A stretch of 64,000 nucleotides of DNA from CAVTLG01 sp963802635 (lineage in GTDB: Bacteria > Chloroflexota > Ktedonobacteria > Ktedonobacterales > Ktedonobacteraceae): assembly GCA_963802635.1 (NCBI GenBank), contig CAWDJJ010000003.1:1162610-1226609 (forward strand). Direction: 5' to 3'. Shown here in pieces: positions 1-8,865 of this stretch. Every line of letters begins with the position of its first letter. Position 1 is the first letter of the stretch. The notes under the pieces were generated by a model. The model saw only the letters and a program-made list of their open reading frames with translations. It made no database searches and was not told where the DNA came from. A program made the position numbers and the translations under genes.

Positions 1-1
1 C

Positions 2-148
2 TTACCAGCACTTAAACAAATGGTTGCACGAGCTGCGCCCGGCACATATCGGCATTATGAGTTTGATGGCTATGAGGTGTATCAGCCTGTTAAAACTGCT
101 TCTATAGCTCCTCATCTGGCAGCAATCCCTGGCGCAAGGCGAAAATAG
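2..148 (+). CDS. Possible C-terminal end of an upstream gene (partial)
   Basis: An open frame enters from the left edge of the window and stops at 146-148. It encodes about 48 residues, including YRHYEFDGYEVYQPV, which has the look of real protein. It would overlap the convergent response regulator by 47 bp. A second frame also enters from the edge and stops at 107, overlapping by only 6 bp, so the choice of frame is uncertain. No family is recognisable from so short a fragment. Confidence 0.3.
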   Translation, partial: LPALKQMVARAAPGTYRHYEFDGYEVYQPVKTASIAPHLAAIPGARRK

Positions 149-911
149 CCACTTGCGTGCGATCACGCAGGTGCAACTTCTGGAAAATGATCGAGAGGTA
201 GTTCTTTACTGTCTTCTCAGAGTAGGCCAGATGCTCGGCGATCTCTTTGTTGCTCATGCCAGAGGCCAGATAACGAATAATTTCAACTTCTTTTTCTGAA
301 AGCTGGGCGATGCTTTGTCCACCGGGCGTAGTGTCCGATTGCCGACGCAATTCGTTGACGATTGCGCCGGTCAAGGCAGGCGCAACGACGATCTCGCCAG
401 CGTGGATGGCTCGGATGGCCTGTGCTACCTCACGGGCAGATGCATTTTTGAGCAGATAACCTTTCGCACCGCTTTTCATAGCATCTACGATCTGCTGGTG
501 CTGCTGGTGCATGGTTAACATGAGTACAGATATGTCTGGGAACTGACGCGTAATTTGACGCGTGATGGCAATACCATCCACGACAGGAAGGTGAATATCC
601 ATTAATACGATATCAGGGTGCAATTGAGGAATCTTCTCCATAGCTTCAAAGCCGTCTACCGCCTCTCCAACGATCTGGATATCTTCTTCCAGCATAAAGA
701 GTTGACGCAGACCTTCACGCATAAGCGCGTGGTCGTCTACAATGAGTACATTGATGACGCTAATATGCGACGTGCTTTCTCTATGACTCCCATCACCTGT
801 GCTGTCGCTAGCAGGATGTGCGTCCTGCACAAGCGTGTCTGGTATAGAGTGGGCTGTTGTTTCAGTAACGACAGTTGAGGGTTGTCGCCCATCAGGATGT
901 GGGTAGCGCAT
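102..911 (-). CDS. LuxR/NarL-family response regulator
   Basis: A two-component DNA-binding response regulator of 269 residues. The receiver domain spans about residues 54-172, with the acidic pair D59-D60, phosphoacceptor D105 (IVLMD) and the conserved Lys in GYLLKNAS. A LuxR helix-turn-helix follows at about 200-262 (LSEKEVEIIRYLASG, then NKEIAEHLAYSEKTVKNY). The ATG at 909-911 is preceded by a clear AGAAGGAG at 7 nt. The roughly 50-residue polar N-terminal extension is therefore probably translated, although family members usually start at the receiver. No histidine kinase lies next to it, so its partner kinase is unknown. It probably activates transcription as a phosphorylated dimer. Confidence 0.93.
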   Translation of the reverse strand: MRYPHPDGRQPSTVVTETTAHSIPDTLVQDAHPASDSTGDGSHRESTSHISVINVLIVDDHALMREGLRQLFMLEEDIQIVGEAVDGFEAMEKIPQLHPDIVLMDIHLPVVDGIAITRQITRQFPDISVLMLTMHQQHQQIVDAMKSGAKGYLLKNASAREVAQAIRAIHAGEIVVAPALTGAIVNELRRQSDTTPGGQSIAQLSEKEVEIIRYLASGMSNKEIAEHLAYSEKTVKNYLSIIFQKLHLRDRTQVAIFALRQGLLPDEEL

Positions 912-1112
912 AAAGACTCCTTCTAGTATTTACAGAAACACGATGGTTTTGCAAGAACTCATTATTGGCTCCAATCAATACTATCCATATATTCAGTATA
1001 GCAATAGAGCGAAGAAGCGAGGTTCATTTTACAGCAGGCTGAGGAACATCGCGGTTTGATTTGCCTTTTCTTTAAGGAAATGTAGTTGAGGGAATTACTT
1101 CTGCAAGTGAGC

Positions 1113-1142
1113 TTGACGCTTGCGCATCGCTTCCTCTATACT
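1113..1142 (+). promoter_or_regulatory. Candidate sigma-70 promoter for the EVE-HNH gene
   Basis: TTGACG (1113-1118) and TATACT (1137-1142) are separated by 18 bp, a good housekeeping-type promoter. It lies about 225 bp before the nuclease start, so the transcript would have a long leader (about 1150-1368). No riboswitch fold was recognised in that leader. The rest of the 912-1368 gap holds no other feature I can support. Confidence 0.45.
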
Positions 1143-1368
1143 TTCTCTAGTAGAGCGTGATAATGGCCTTTCACGCTGAAGGGGATGTTTTGATGGCAAA
1201 TTGCTTTGATCGCGCCGGTCACGTCAGGGGAGACTATCGCTTGCTCAGGGGATTGGGCAAGGGCAGCTTTCAATTACGCGAGGATCGCGAACCATGGCGT
1301 CACGCGGACAGGGTCGAGTTGTCTCAAAACCGTTCGTTTACCGAGGCATCCTTTTGGAGAGCCTTTTT

Positions 1369-2250
1369 ATGAGTAAAAACTATTGGTTCCATTCTTTTAA
1401 AGGAACTGCATGGCAGGAGTTTCACGAACAGGAAGTACATGAGGGAGACGCACTCGTGGCAGGTTTTCCCAACAGCCGCTGGGCAACTGTCCAGAAGATG
1501 CAGATAGGCGACTGTCTTCTCTGCTATCAAGCAGGCGAATCCCGCTGGATCGGCGCATTAGAGGTTGTCTCAACTCCCTTTTATTTGAATAACAAACCAC
1601 TCTCAAAAAAAGATAAGATATGGCATGATGTAGAGTTCCGAAGCCGTGTCGCTGTTAAAGTATTGATAAGCCTATCTCCAGGAACAGGCGTTCCAATAGC
1701 TCAGATGAAAGATCGTCTTTCTATCTTTAAAGGCTTCAACACTAACTCATGGAAAGGACACCTTCTCGATAACCCCAGGTTATGGTCGGAGGCTGATGGA
1801 AAGATCATATTGGCTACCCTTGAAGAGCGGCATGCAACAATTGTTAGAGAAAATGCCATCCAGGATGTGCTATCTCTCAGGTTAGAAGATGGTCAAGAGG
1901 ACATAATTAAAGGTTATGAGGGAGGGAAGAAACTCATTCTTGTCAATCATTATGAGAGGGACCCTGCTTTAAGAGCGAAAGCTATACGTATTCATGGCAC
2001 TACATGTAAAGCATGCAGCTTTGATTTTGCCAAAGTATATGGGAGTCACGGGGAAGGATATATAGAGGTTCACCATCTTCGGCCTGTAAGCACATTAGCT
2101 GAGAAAACTCCTGTTAATCCCAAGGAGGATATGACTGTTCTCTGTTCTAATTGCCATAGAATGATACATCACCGCATACACAATATACTGACCCTCGAAC
2201 AACTTGTAGCACTCATACAAAACCGAAGTGGTGACAACCAGGGCAACTAA
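1369..2250 (+). CDS. EVE-HNH modification-dependent endonuclease
   Basis: A predicted nuclease of 293 residues with two parts. Residues about 1-140 resemble an EVE/PUA-like base-recognition domain (start MSKNYWFHSF, then IGDCLLCYQAGESRWIGALEV). Residues about 205-268 form a McrA-type HNH domain with CKAC, GYIEVHHL and LCSNCHRMIHH, which supplies the zinc-binding cysteines and catalytic histidines. EVE-HNH proteins are known as type IV restriction enzymes that cut DNA carrying modified cytosine, so a role in phage defence is inferred. The ATG at 1369 is chosen because GGAGA precedes it by 8 nt; an in-frame upstream ATG at 1294 has no such site. It stands alone with no partner methyltransferase, as expected for type IV systems. 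Confidence 0.85.
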   Translation: MSKNYWFHSFKGTAWQEFHEQEVHEGDALVAGFPNSRWATVQKMQIGDCLLCYQAGESRWIGALEVVSTPFYLNNKPLSKKDKIWHDVEFRSRVAVKVLISLSPGTGVPIAQMKDRLSIFKGFNTNSWKGHLLDNPRLWSEADGKIILATLEERHATIVRENAIQDVLSLRLEDGQEDIIKGYEGGKKLILVNHYERDPALRAKAIRIHGTTCKACSFDFAKVYGSHGEGYIEVHHLRPVSTLAEKTPVNPKEDMTVLCSNCHRMIHHRIHNILTLEQLVALIQNRSGDNQGN

Positions 2251-2395
2251 TCAAGGTTAAACGAATACATGTGCTTAGTAACAAGAAACAGCCGTTTGAT
2301 GAGACAATCTGGTCCATTTTTTCAGGACACTGCGCACCATTTCCGTACGCGTGAAATTTTTCTTGGCGAATCTCAAAACTCATCTCTCATAATTA

Positions 2396-3199
2396 TCAAT
2401 GGTGATGAGCATGCTCATGCTGTGCGTGATTATGATGATGCTCGTGCTGATGCGAATCAACGGGACTTATGAGTCCATAAGCACCGCCGATGCAGGTGCG
2501 CAGGCAGTTGGGCCAGACGAGACGTTTCTTGCCAAAACCATAGCCAATCTGCTCAATCGCAATGGACGGCATCTCGAAACGGGCTAAAGTTGCCAGGATG
2601 GCTGCTCCCGTTGGGGTCACTAACTCGCCTTCAATGGGACTGGGCAGCCAGGGAGCTTTGACGTGGCTGAGGATCTTTAAGGTGGCTGGTGCTGGTATCG
2701 GAATGAGGCCGTGCGCCATACGTACATGTCCATGCGACCACGGTAAAGGCGAGGCATATAACTGTTCGATACCTAACACTTCAAGCGCTATGGCGGCTCC
2801 GACGATGTCGATGATTGAGTCCAGAGCTCCCACTTCGTGGAAATGAATCTCTTCTAATGTGACGGCGTGGATGGCCGCTTCAGCTTCGCCCAGGACGCGA
2901 AAAATAGCCAGTGCACGCTCGTGTACGGTTTGCGATAGCGTCGAGGATTGCAGCAGCATGGCGATATCAGTAAAGCTACGCGTGGGCTGCTCACGGTCGG
3001 CCAGCACGACCTCGAAGCGCGACCCACTGATACCTTGATCGATGTACGGTGACACTTTGAGTTCGTAGCCCTCAATGGGCAAGCTTGCCAGCGTGTCCCG
3101 CAACGTTTCTAGTGGAAGTCCTGCATCAAGCATGGAAGCAAGCAACATATCTCCACTGATGCCAGATTGACAATCAAGGTAGGCTATTTTTTGTGGCAT
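2396..3199 (-). CDS. larC: LarC-type nickel insertion protein, N-terminal part only, with His-rich tail
   Basis: This matches the N-terminal portion of LarC (LarC1), which acts in nickel-pincer cofactor maturation for lactate racemase-type enzymes. Family features include AYLDCQSGISGDM at the start, EEIHFHEVGALDSIIDIVG and ELVTPTGAAILATL. The usual C-terminal domain (LarC2, which carries CTP-dependent nickel insertion) is missing. After WPNCLRTCIGG the protein ends in a 17-residue tail with nine histidines and then stops. I found no LarC2-like frame in the roughly 145 bp left before the neighbouring nuclease gene. The ATG at 3199 is preferred over a TTG three codons upstream. No larA, larB or larE is in the window. 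Confidence 0.8.
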   Translation of the reverse strand: MPQKIAYLDCQSGISGDMLLASMLDAGLPLETLRDTLASLPIEGYELKVSPYIDQGISGSRFEVVLADREQPTRSFTDIAMLLQSSTLSQTVHERALAIFRVLGEAEAAIHAVTLEEIHFHEVGALDSIIDIVGAAIALEVLGIEQLYASPLPWSHGHVRMAHGLIPIPAPATLKILSHVKAPWLPSPIEGELVTPTGAAILATLARFEMPSIAIEQIGYGFGKKRLVWPNCLRTCIGGAYGLISPVDSHQHEHHHNHAQHEHAHHH

Positions 3200-3396
3200 A
3201 ACAGACAAATGCCTTCTTTCACTCGTTTATTAAAGATGAGTATAGTGCACTCAAGTATAGTATAGAAAATAATCTTCGCGCGTGCAAGGGCGAGAGCCAT
3301 ACGTCTTATCTCTACACTTTTTATTGAATGTTCCTGTCATATATCAATACTTCAACTGCGTATCTGCATACCAATTGATCCTTCACAACCGTCTGA

Positions 3397-3477
3397 TACC
3401 CATAGACATTCAGAAACGCAACTCTCGTTGCTAGAAATATGCGGCAGCATATTTCTCATCTGAACGCAAGGCAATAT
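3397..3477. repeat. Family 1 hairpin element, copy a
   Basis: An 81-bp intergenic element starting TACCCATAGACATTCAG and ending CTGAACGCAAGGCAATAT. It contains the link CAGAAACG, a small hairpin CAAC-TCTC-GTTG and a 10-bp perfect stem AGAAATATGC/GCATATTTCT. It is the same element as 8866-8952 and the outer part of 14378-14530. The rest of the 3209-3769 gap is AT-rich with no gene I can support. Confidence 0.85.
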
Positions 3478-3769
3478 GAACTAGTTTTTCTGTGGAGAAA
3501 ATAATTTTATTCAGGCAGGACAGGAGTCAACGAATCCAAAGCCGTGTAACGTTTTTGTCGATAGCAATGTTTTTATTAATAACAGTTGCGAAAAAAATAA
3601 AAGAAAACAGTACTATTTTCTCATTCTTTAGTCGTTTTTGCGGTGGTATGATACCTTGTAGCTAGCTGTACTTTCATGTGTCAAGTTTGCCTGCGCAGCC
3701 GACTTTTACGAGGGTTGTATATTGTGTTATCGTAGAACAAAAGTTCTCGTATGTTGAAGGAGGTCACTT

Positions 3770-4705
3770 ATGGCAAGCGGTAGCTATGCCAGAAAGCCTT
3801 TACCGCAGCAACCATTGCAGGTTTCATCTCCCGTCCCTGCACGTAGAACACGGCAGTTGTCCGAAACGTCACTTGTGGGGGTGAAGACTGAAAGCGAAAC
3901 GGAGCCGATTCCGTTTCGGGCTGTGAGTAAAACGATAGAGAGCATACGCCCTGCAATCCACGTGGCGCTCCCTTTCCGTCCCAGTATCATCGTTGAACAA
4001 TTTCGTCCCCATCCCCTGGAACAGCATAAATCCTGGCTAACGCCCCTCGTCGTGTGCATGATAGGCGCAGTAGTCTGCCTCTTGATCGTGCTCTCGGCAG
4101 GCGTATTTCAGCGGCCTCAGGGTTCAGCTCTACTCAACTATACCGGAGGGAAGGTGTATGACCTACAGGTCGGCGGCAACCTGGCCTCAACCTGGCAGGC
4201 GAGTCAGCCGATGACATCGAAGGTGCCAATTCAAGCGTCGAATAGCCCGTACACCGTATTGGGGAAACCAACGATTAGCGTAGCAATGATTAACCGTATC
4301 CTGACCGCTTACAACTCACCAGCCGCCGGGATGGGCCAGTCATTGTATAACCTGGGCGTGCAATATGATATTGATCCGGTATTTGCCCTGGCGTTCTTTA
4401 TGCACGAAAGTACCTTTGGCACCGAGGGTGAAGCGAAATCGAGTCTCTCGTTGGGGAACTTACGCTGCATTCCGAATGCACAATGCATCGATAACTACGC
4501 GTGGTTTTCTTCATGGGAAGCAGGTTTCCAGGCATGGTATGAACTGATTCGCAATTTGTATGTGGCACAATGGGGCCTCACAACGATAGATCAGATTATT
4601 CCAAGATATGCTCCGCCTGCGGATAATAACAACGACAATGCCTATATCAGCTCGCTTAAACTGTCGATTGATACCTGGCATGCCGGTCAAGTTATGGTTC
4701 AGTAG
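3770..4705 (+). CDS. Membrane-anchored glucosaminidase-domain protein
   Basis: A 311-residue type II membrane protein. A polar, basic cytoplasmic region (1-87) is followed by one membrane helix at about 90-111 (LTPLVVCMIGAVVCLLIVLSA) and an extracytoplasmic domain. Residues about 175-300 resemble the mannosyl-glycoprotein endo-beta-N-acetylglucosaminidase family (PF01832): an ALAFFMHESTFG segment with the candidate catalytic Glu, NLRC, and WFSSWEAGFQAWYELI. A role in peptidoglycan cleavage or remodelling is inferred. The start is well supported by GAAGGAGG before ATG. No obvious operon partner is present. Confidence 0.8.
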   Translation: MASGSYARKPLPQQPLQVSSPVPARRTRQLSETSLVGVKTESETEPIPFRAVSKTIESIRPAIHVALPFRPSIIVEQFRPHPLEQHKSWLTPLVVCMIGAVVCLLIVLSAGVFQRPQGSALLNYTGGKVYDLQVGGNLASTWQASQPMTSKVPIQASNSPYTVLGKPTISVAMINRILTAYNSPAAGMGQSLYNLGVQYDIDPVFALAFFMHESTFGTEGEAKSSLSLGNLRCIPNAQCIDNYAWFSSWEAGFQAWYELIRNLYVAQWGLTTIDQIIPRYAPPADNNNDNAYISSLKLSIDTWHAGQVMVQ

Positions 4706-4739
4706 CAAGCTAGCATGAGATGCAGAACAGGTAAGAGGC

Positions 4740-4787
4740 AGCGGACGCGATAAATCGTGCCCCTACCTCTCTGGCAATGAATTGCCA
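4740..4787. repeat. Family 3 inverted-repeat element, single end (copy a)
   Basis: This shows one terminal repeat (GCGGACGCGATAAATCGTG, then CCCCTAC) followed by the conserved inner palindrome GGCAATGAATTGCC. Complete elements with both ends are at 41921-42055 and 45112-45269. The opposite end is absent here, so this is a solo or decayed copy between two convergent genes. Confidence 0.7.
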
Positions 4788-4800
4788 CAACGTTCATCTT

Positions 4801-5727
4801 TCATTGGACGGATAGCTTTTCGAATGCCTGAGTGAGGAACCAGCGGTGCTCTGCGCGCATGTTTTTTTCGGTGACGTCATCACCACCGGCCCAGATGGAC
4901 ATTTTACCGGCAGGTTGTAAAGCAGCCCAGAGGTCCCAATACGGGAGGTTAGTGAAATCGATGCTGGTCATTGATTGATAATGCTGAGTGAAACGCTGCA
5001 TGGCATCAATTCCGAATGCCCACAAGATCTCGAGCCTACTTTTGGCAACATCGGCGAGTGGATCTCCTAGCAGCGCATCCTCCCAGTCGATGATAGCAAC
5101 AAGCTGTCCATCTTTCCATAAGATATTGCCAGGCCAAAAATCTCCATGTAGCAAGACAGATGCATTTCGCTGAGGGAACGGCCAGACAGCTTCCAAAACA
5201 TCCCGTATATGCCCTTCGTCTAATGATGCATCCACTTCTGCCGGTCGCTCTTGCAATATTCTGGTATATTTTTTTTCTTGTTGTGGCAGAAAAGATACGT
5301 CCAGTTGTGAGCAATCTATCTGGTGAATTGTGTATAGATACGAGGCGAACCGCAAGAGGAGGTTGGGTATATGCAAGAGTGTCAATTCCGACTCGCCCTC
5401 GATGTATTCAATAATGATGTATGGCGTGGAGAAAATCTCGCAGGATTGTTCGAGGTGATAAGGTGTCGGCACAGCCAATCCCACGGAGCGTAAGCGTTGC
5501 AAGAGTTTGAATTCGTCTGCTGCTATCTGTGGGTTATATTTGAAAGCCACTTCGCTATGCTGACGCACAATCATTTTTTTTGTTTGCCCGTCAGGTCGCT
5601 GGATCTCAAGTGCTGTCACTCGCGCCGAGATCCCTCCTCTCAGCTCCCATGCGCGAAGTAGCGTGCTATAGGGATCGAACTTCTGGACCACTCGCGCAAA
5701 CTTATTGTCTTCTTTTGCTTCTGCCAT
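4801..5727 (-). CDS. APH-family phosphotransferase
   Basis: A 308-residue small-molecule kinase of the aminoglycoside-phosphotransferase (APH) fold. The catalytic segment VLLHGDFWPGNILW carries the Asp base and the Asn magnesium ligand, and VAIIDWEDALLGDPLADVA carries the second metal Asp. The N-lobe includes IVRQHSEVAFKYN and the hinge-like YIIIEYIEGESE. The substrate cannot be named from sequence. Such proteins phosphorylate aminoglycosides, macrolides, choline or sugars. The start ATG follows an AGGA about 11 nt upstream. It lies head to tail with the regulator at 5770, separated by 42 bp, and may be co-transcribed with it. Confidence 0.85.
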   Translation of the reverse strand: MAEAKEDNKFARVVQKFDPYSTLLRAWELRGGISARVTALEIQRPDGQTKKMIVRQHSEVAFKYNPQIAADEFKLLQRLRSVGLAVPTPYHLEQSCEIFSTPYIIIEYIEGESELTLLHIPNLLLRFASYLYTIHQIDCSQLDVSFLPQQEKKYTRILQERPAEVDASLDEGHIRDVLEAVWPFPQRNASVLLHGDFWPGNILWKDGQLVAIIDWEDALLGDPLADVAKSRLEILWAFGIDAMQRFTQHYQSMTSIDFTNLPYWDLWAALQPAGKMSIWAGGDDVTEKNMRAEHRWFLTQAFEKLSVQ

Positions 5728-5769
5728 TGAGATATATCCTGAAGTGTACTCAAAACGTCTTCCAACGAT

Positions 5770-7179
5770 TTATACACCGATGAGTCCCTGTTCAAGCGCC
5801 TTGCTTAAAGCTTCAGTACGGCCAGAGACCTGGAGCTTTTGATAGATGTTTGCCAGGTGGAAGTTTACCGTTCGCTCACTTACGAAGAGGCGAGCAGCAA
5901 TCTCTTTGTTGCGCAGACCTCGCGCCAGCAAACGCAATACCTCCAGTTCACGCGCAGTTAAGGCATCGCTGCGCTGCGCGTTACGCCCCTGCCGACCAAT
6001 ACGCGTGAGTAGCCTGTCCGCAAGCTGAGGTTGGATCACGACTTGACCTCGCGCGACCATACGCACAGACTGCGCCAGTTCATCGGGCGCGATATCCTTC
6101 AATACGTATCCATCAGCACCCATGCGCAGTGCTTCATAGAAATATTCCTCACGATCTTGCGCCGCAAGCAATAAAACTCTGGCATCCATATTGAGCTGCT
6201 TGATCTGCCGCAATGCCTCAAGACTCTGGCCCCCAGGGAGTTGCGTGTCCATCAGCACAACCTGCGGACCCAGCTCTAATGTTTCACTTACGGCCTGAAT
6301 ACCGTCAGCCGCTTCCCCCACAACCAGCAAACCAGCATAGGATTCAAGCAACCGATGCAGTCCAGCACGTGTTACCGCCTGACTGTCCACGAGCAGAATA
6401 CGCACAGGATCAACTATCGACGTAGCAACGGCAGGGTCAGATAGATTATTGCCAGGTACAACTGGTACAGACCCGGCAGGTATAGCTCCGGCAACTTCTT
6501 GCTGCACGTGGCTCGCGTAGGGCAGATGAGCCTGCACACGTGTCCCTCGTCCTTCCAGAAAAGTTATCTCTAACGAACCTCCAAGATATTCAAGGCGACA
6601 ACGCAGATCGTCCATGATAGACGTAGCTTGCTTAGCACGGTTTAGGATTGTGGCGCTGTCAAAAGGGGGCGCGGGATCTGTTCCCTGCTCCTCAGTACGC
6701 TGAACGGCTTGACTCCCATCATCCTCAATACTTAGCTGTACGTCTTCCGGGCTATAGTGCAAGGTCAGACGCACTTTGCGGACTCCCGCGTGTTGCGCGA
6801 TCTGGTAAAATGCTTCGCGCGCAACAAGGAAAAGGAGACGTTCAGCAGTAGGAGATAACGCCCCAGGCTCGGCAGTACCAGAAAAAGCCACGCGGCTGGA
6901 GAGTCCCAGGCGTTCAACTGTTTCATCGATCATCAGTGATAACGCATCAGCTAACGAGACACCATCTAGCTCTGGCAGGGACAACTCCTCGCTGAACATG
7001 CGCACCACGTGCAGCAGCTCCCGCGTCATCTGCGCTAGATTGTCCAGACTCTCACGCAGCGCAGCTACATCGAATGAAACTTCCTCAGTCGGGGAAGCAA
7101 CCTGCATCTGTAATGTATTCAGCTCGATCAACATTGCACTGAGAGTTTGTAAAAGCTGCTCATGAGGATAGCTATTCAT
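5770..7179 (-). CDS. HATPase-like + receiver + LuxR fusion regulator
   Basis: A protein of about 469 residues with the order reversed from usual hybrids. The first ~75 residues are helical (DHp-like). A NarX-type ATPase-like domain follows (about 75-225), then a receiver (about 258-375) and a LuxR helix-turn-helix (about 400-465, LTARELEVLRLLARGLRNKEIAARLFVSERTVNFH). The ATPase N-box reads AREAFYQIAQHAG, with Gln where the kinase family has its essential Asn. The receiver begins LLVDSQ, with one acidic residue instead of two, though the phosphoacceptor VVLMD is kept. Loss of kinase activity is therefore likely, and it may act as a ligand- or partner-regulated DNA-binding protein. The ATG at 7179 is used; AAAGGAGG lies about 13 nt upstream. 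Confidence 0.85.
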   Translation of the reverse strand: MNSYPHEQLLQTLSAMLIELNTLQMQVASPTEEVSFDVAALRESLDNLAQMTRELLHVVRMFSEELSLPELDGVSLADALSLMIDETVERLGLSSRVAFSGTAEPGALSPTAERLLFLVAREAFYQIAQHAGVRKVRLTLHYSPEDVQLSIEDDGSQAVQRTEEQGTDPAPPFDSATILNRAKQATSIMDDLRCRLEYLGGSLEITFLEGRGTRVQAHLPYASHVQQEVAGAIPAGSVPVVPGNNLSDPAVATSIVDPVRILLVDSQAVTRAGLHRLLESYAGLLVVGEAADGIQAVSETLELGPQVVLMDTQLPGGQSLEALRQIKQLNMDARVLLLAAQDREEYFYEALRMGADGYVLKDIAPDELAQSVRMVARGQVVIQPQLADRLLTRIGRQGRNAQRSDALTARELEVLRLLARGLRNKEIAARLFVSERTVNFHLANIYQKLQVSGRTEALSKALEQGLIGV

Positions 7180-7344
7180 AGCATGCTTCCAACCTCCTTT
7201 CAAAAGTAATTTTGTAGAGATACCCTAGAATAAAATTATTCTCCCCAGCGTCCCCCTGCATCATTATTTCACCTGACTTGCTCCAACGCCAACAGTCCAC
7301 TATAATAGCATGGAAGCGAGGGCAAGGAAATACGAGGTCGAAGT

Positions 7345-7890
7345 ATGCAGATCAGCGAACCAGCCGAATATGTCATTCTGGGTCTACTCAAGACACAACC
7401 TATGCATGGCTACGAGATGTTTCAGCACTTTGAAAATGGGATTGTAGGTCAGATTGTGCATCTCGAAATGAGCCAGATGTATGCATTCCTGAAAAAGCTG
7501 GAACGCATGGGATACATTGAGGCTCATTTAGAACCACAAGGCATACGTCCTCCACGCAAGATCTTTCGCCTGACACAAAGCGGCCACGAGCTGTTTTTAG
7601 CATGGCTCAAGAAACCAGTGCAGAAACCACAGGATATTCGTATCCTCTTCCTGATCAAACTATACTTTGTACAGCGCTTTTTTTCCGCGCAAACGGCCAA
7701 CCTCGTCGCACAACAAATAGAGGCCGGACAGCAATTTCTCGCACACCTGGAAGCGAAACGCCATGACGCAAACAGGCTAGCAGATGCTACCTTCTTCGAA
7801 GAGGTCGTGTTGAGTAGCCGCACGCACCAGACACGCGCACTGCTAGAATGGTTGCATGAACTACAAGCTACCCTCGTTGAGACAGGTTGA
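7345..7890 (+). CDS. PadR-family transcriptional regulator
   Basis: A 181-residue PadR-type repressor. The winged helix lies at residues about 6-85 (EYVILGLLKTQPMHGYEMFQHF, and LEMSQMYAFLKKLERMGYIEA with the wing PPRKIFRLTQSG). A C-terminal helical dimerisation region follows (about 95-178). Members typically repress efflux or detoxification genes in response to phenolics or drugs. No such gene is adjacent, so its target is unknown. The ATG is preceded by GAGGT. It is transcribed away from the regulator at 5770, with a 165-bp divergent gap. Confidence 0.9.
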   Translation: MQISEPAEYVILGLLKTQPMHGYEMFQHFENGIVGQIVHLEMSQMYAFLKKLERMGYIEAHLEPQGIRPPRKIFRLTQSGHELFLAWLKKPVQKPQDIRILFLIKLYFVQRFFSAQTANLVAQQIEAGQQFLAHLEAKRHDANRLADATFFEEVVLSSRTHQTRALLEWLHELQATLVETG

Positions 7891-8075
7891 TAGATGGTCA
7901 CAGTGCAGTAAATAGGACTTATGGGAAGATTACTTGCATATTCGCATTTTTTCTACTATCCTAAAGTCCTACTTATGCAGATAGGACCATCCTCATGTTG
8001 GATTATACATGTGTCTCTACCGCACGAGTTTATCTCCCGCTTATTGCCAAAGGGAGTTTTTGAGTCCAAAACCAC

Positions 8076-8103
8076 TTGACTAGAACATCTATTCTGTTAT
8101 ACT
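8076..8103 (+). promoter_or_regulatory. Candidate sigma-70 promoter
   Basis: TTGACT (8076-8081) and TATACT (8098-8103) are 16 bp apart, about 87 bp before the gene at 8190. The gene has a strong AGAAGGAGG ribosome site. The rest of the 7891-8189 gap holds no feature I can support. Confidence 0.5.
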
Positions 8104-8189
8104 AATGAGAAGAAAATATGTTCTAAAAACCATAGACATTTCAAGGGAATGCAAAATGAGATTTTTACTAGAAGGAGGAAACTGTAGAG

Positions 8190-8864
8190 ATGGAAACAGC
8201 TTCTACACGCAAACGGCCTCAACCAATCTACGATGATGCTGCGCATGGCGACGACCTATATAATACGCGCATGCCCAGTAGCGCACGACGTTATAAAACA
8301 CATAATACAGCCGATGATCCTATGCTCATGAAAGGGACATTGATTCAACGACGACGATCTAGTCTGGCTACCCATAGTACTCATGGCATAACATCAAATG
8401 CCGTCGCACCAACCAGGACTGAGCCGCTGCCAGTGCCTTATGCTCGCAGCAAACATGTTGCCCTGATAGCTATTCTGGCCGGTATGGCTATTACCGTTGT
8501 ATTATTGATAAGTCTAAGCGCATTGATACCCTGGTGGCAAAATTATCAGAATGATCTGCATTATGGTTATCCACGTACATCACAACTTGATGCTATAGTT
8601 GGACATGATGATAGTACTAGCAATCCTACCCATTTTATCTTTCTTAATCTTCATGGACATATAGAAGTTATTGAAATTCCGGGTGGAAATCCAGCACTTA
8701 CACGCGCATTCAGCGGACCGACACTCTTCGGCGGCAACGCCGATTTACCGCCGGTCACAGGCACAATCCGCGATGATCATGGTCACAATGACCTCATATT
8801 GCATGTACAAAATCAGCAAATCGTGTTTCTTAATGATGGGACAACATTCCACTTGCAATCATAG
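8190..8864 (+). CDS. Single-pass membrane protein of unknown function
   Basis: A 224-residue protein I do not recognise. Residues 1-88 are polar and basic (RRYKTHNTADD, QRRRSS), consistent with a cytoplasmic tail. One strong membrane helix lies at about 89-113 (HVALIAILAGMAITVVLLISL), followed by a roughly 105-residue extracytoplasmic beta-rich domain with IFLNLHGHIEVIEIPGG and IRDDHGHNDLILHVQNQQIVFLNDG. The architecture resembles the N-terminal half of the glucosaminidase protein at 3770, with a similar anchor but a different outer domain. Strong ribosome site AGAAGGAGG. Confidence 0.7.
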   Translation: METASTRKRPQPIYDDAAHGDDLYNTRMPSSARRYKTHNTADDPMLMKGTLIQRRRSSLATHSTHGITSNAVAPTRTEPLPVPYARSKHVALIAILAGMAITVVLLISLSALIPWWQNYQNDLHYGYPRTSQLDAIVGHDDSTSNPTHFIFLNLHGHIEVIEIPGGNPALTRAFSGPTLFGGNADLPPVTGTIRDDHGHNDLILHVQNQQIVFLNDGTTFHLQS

Positions 8865-8865
8865 G

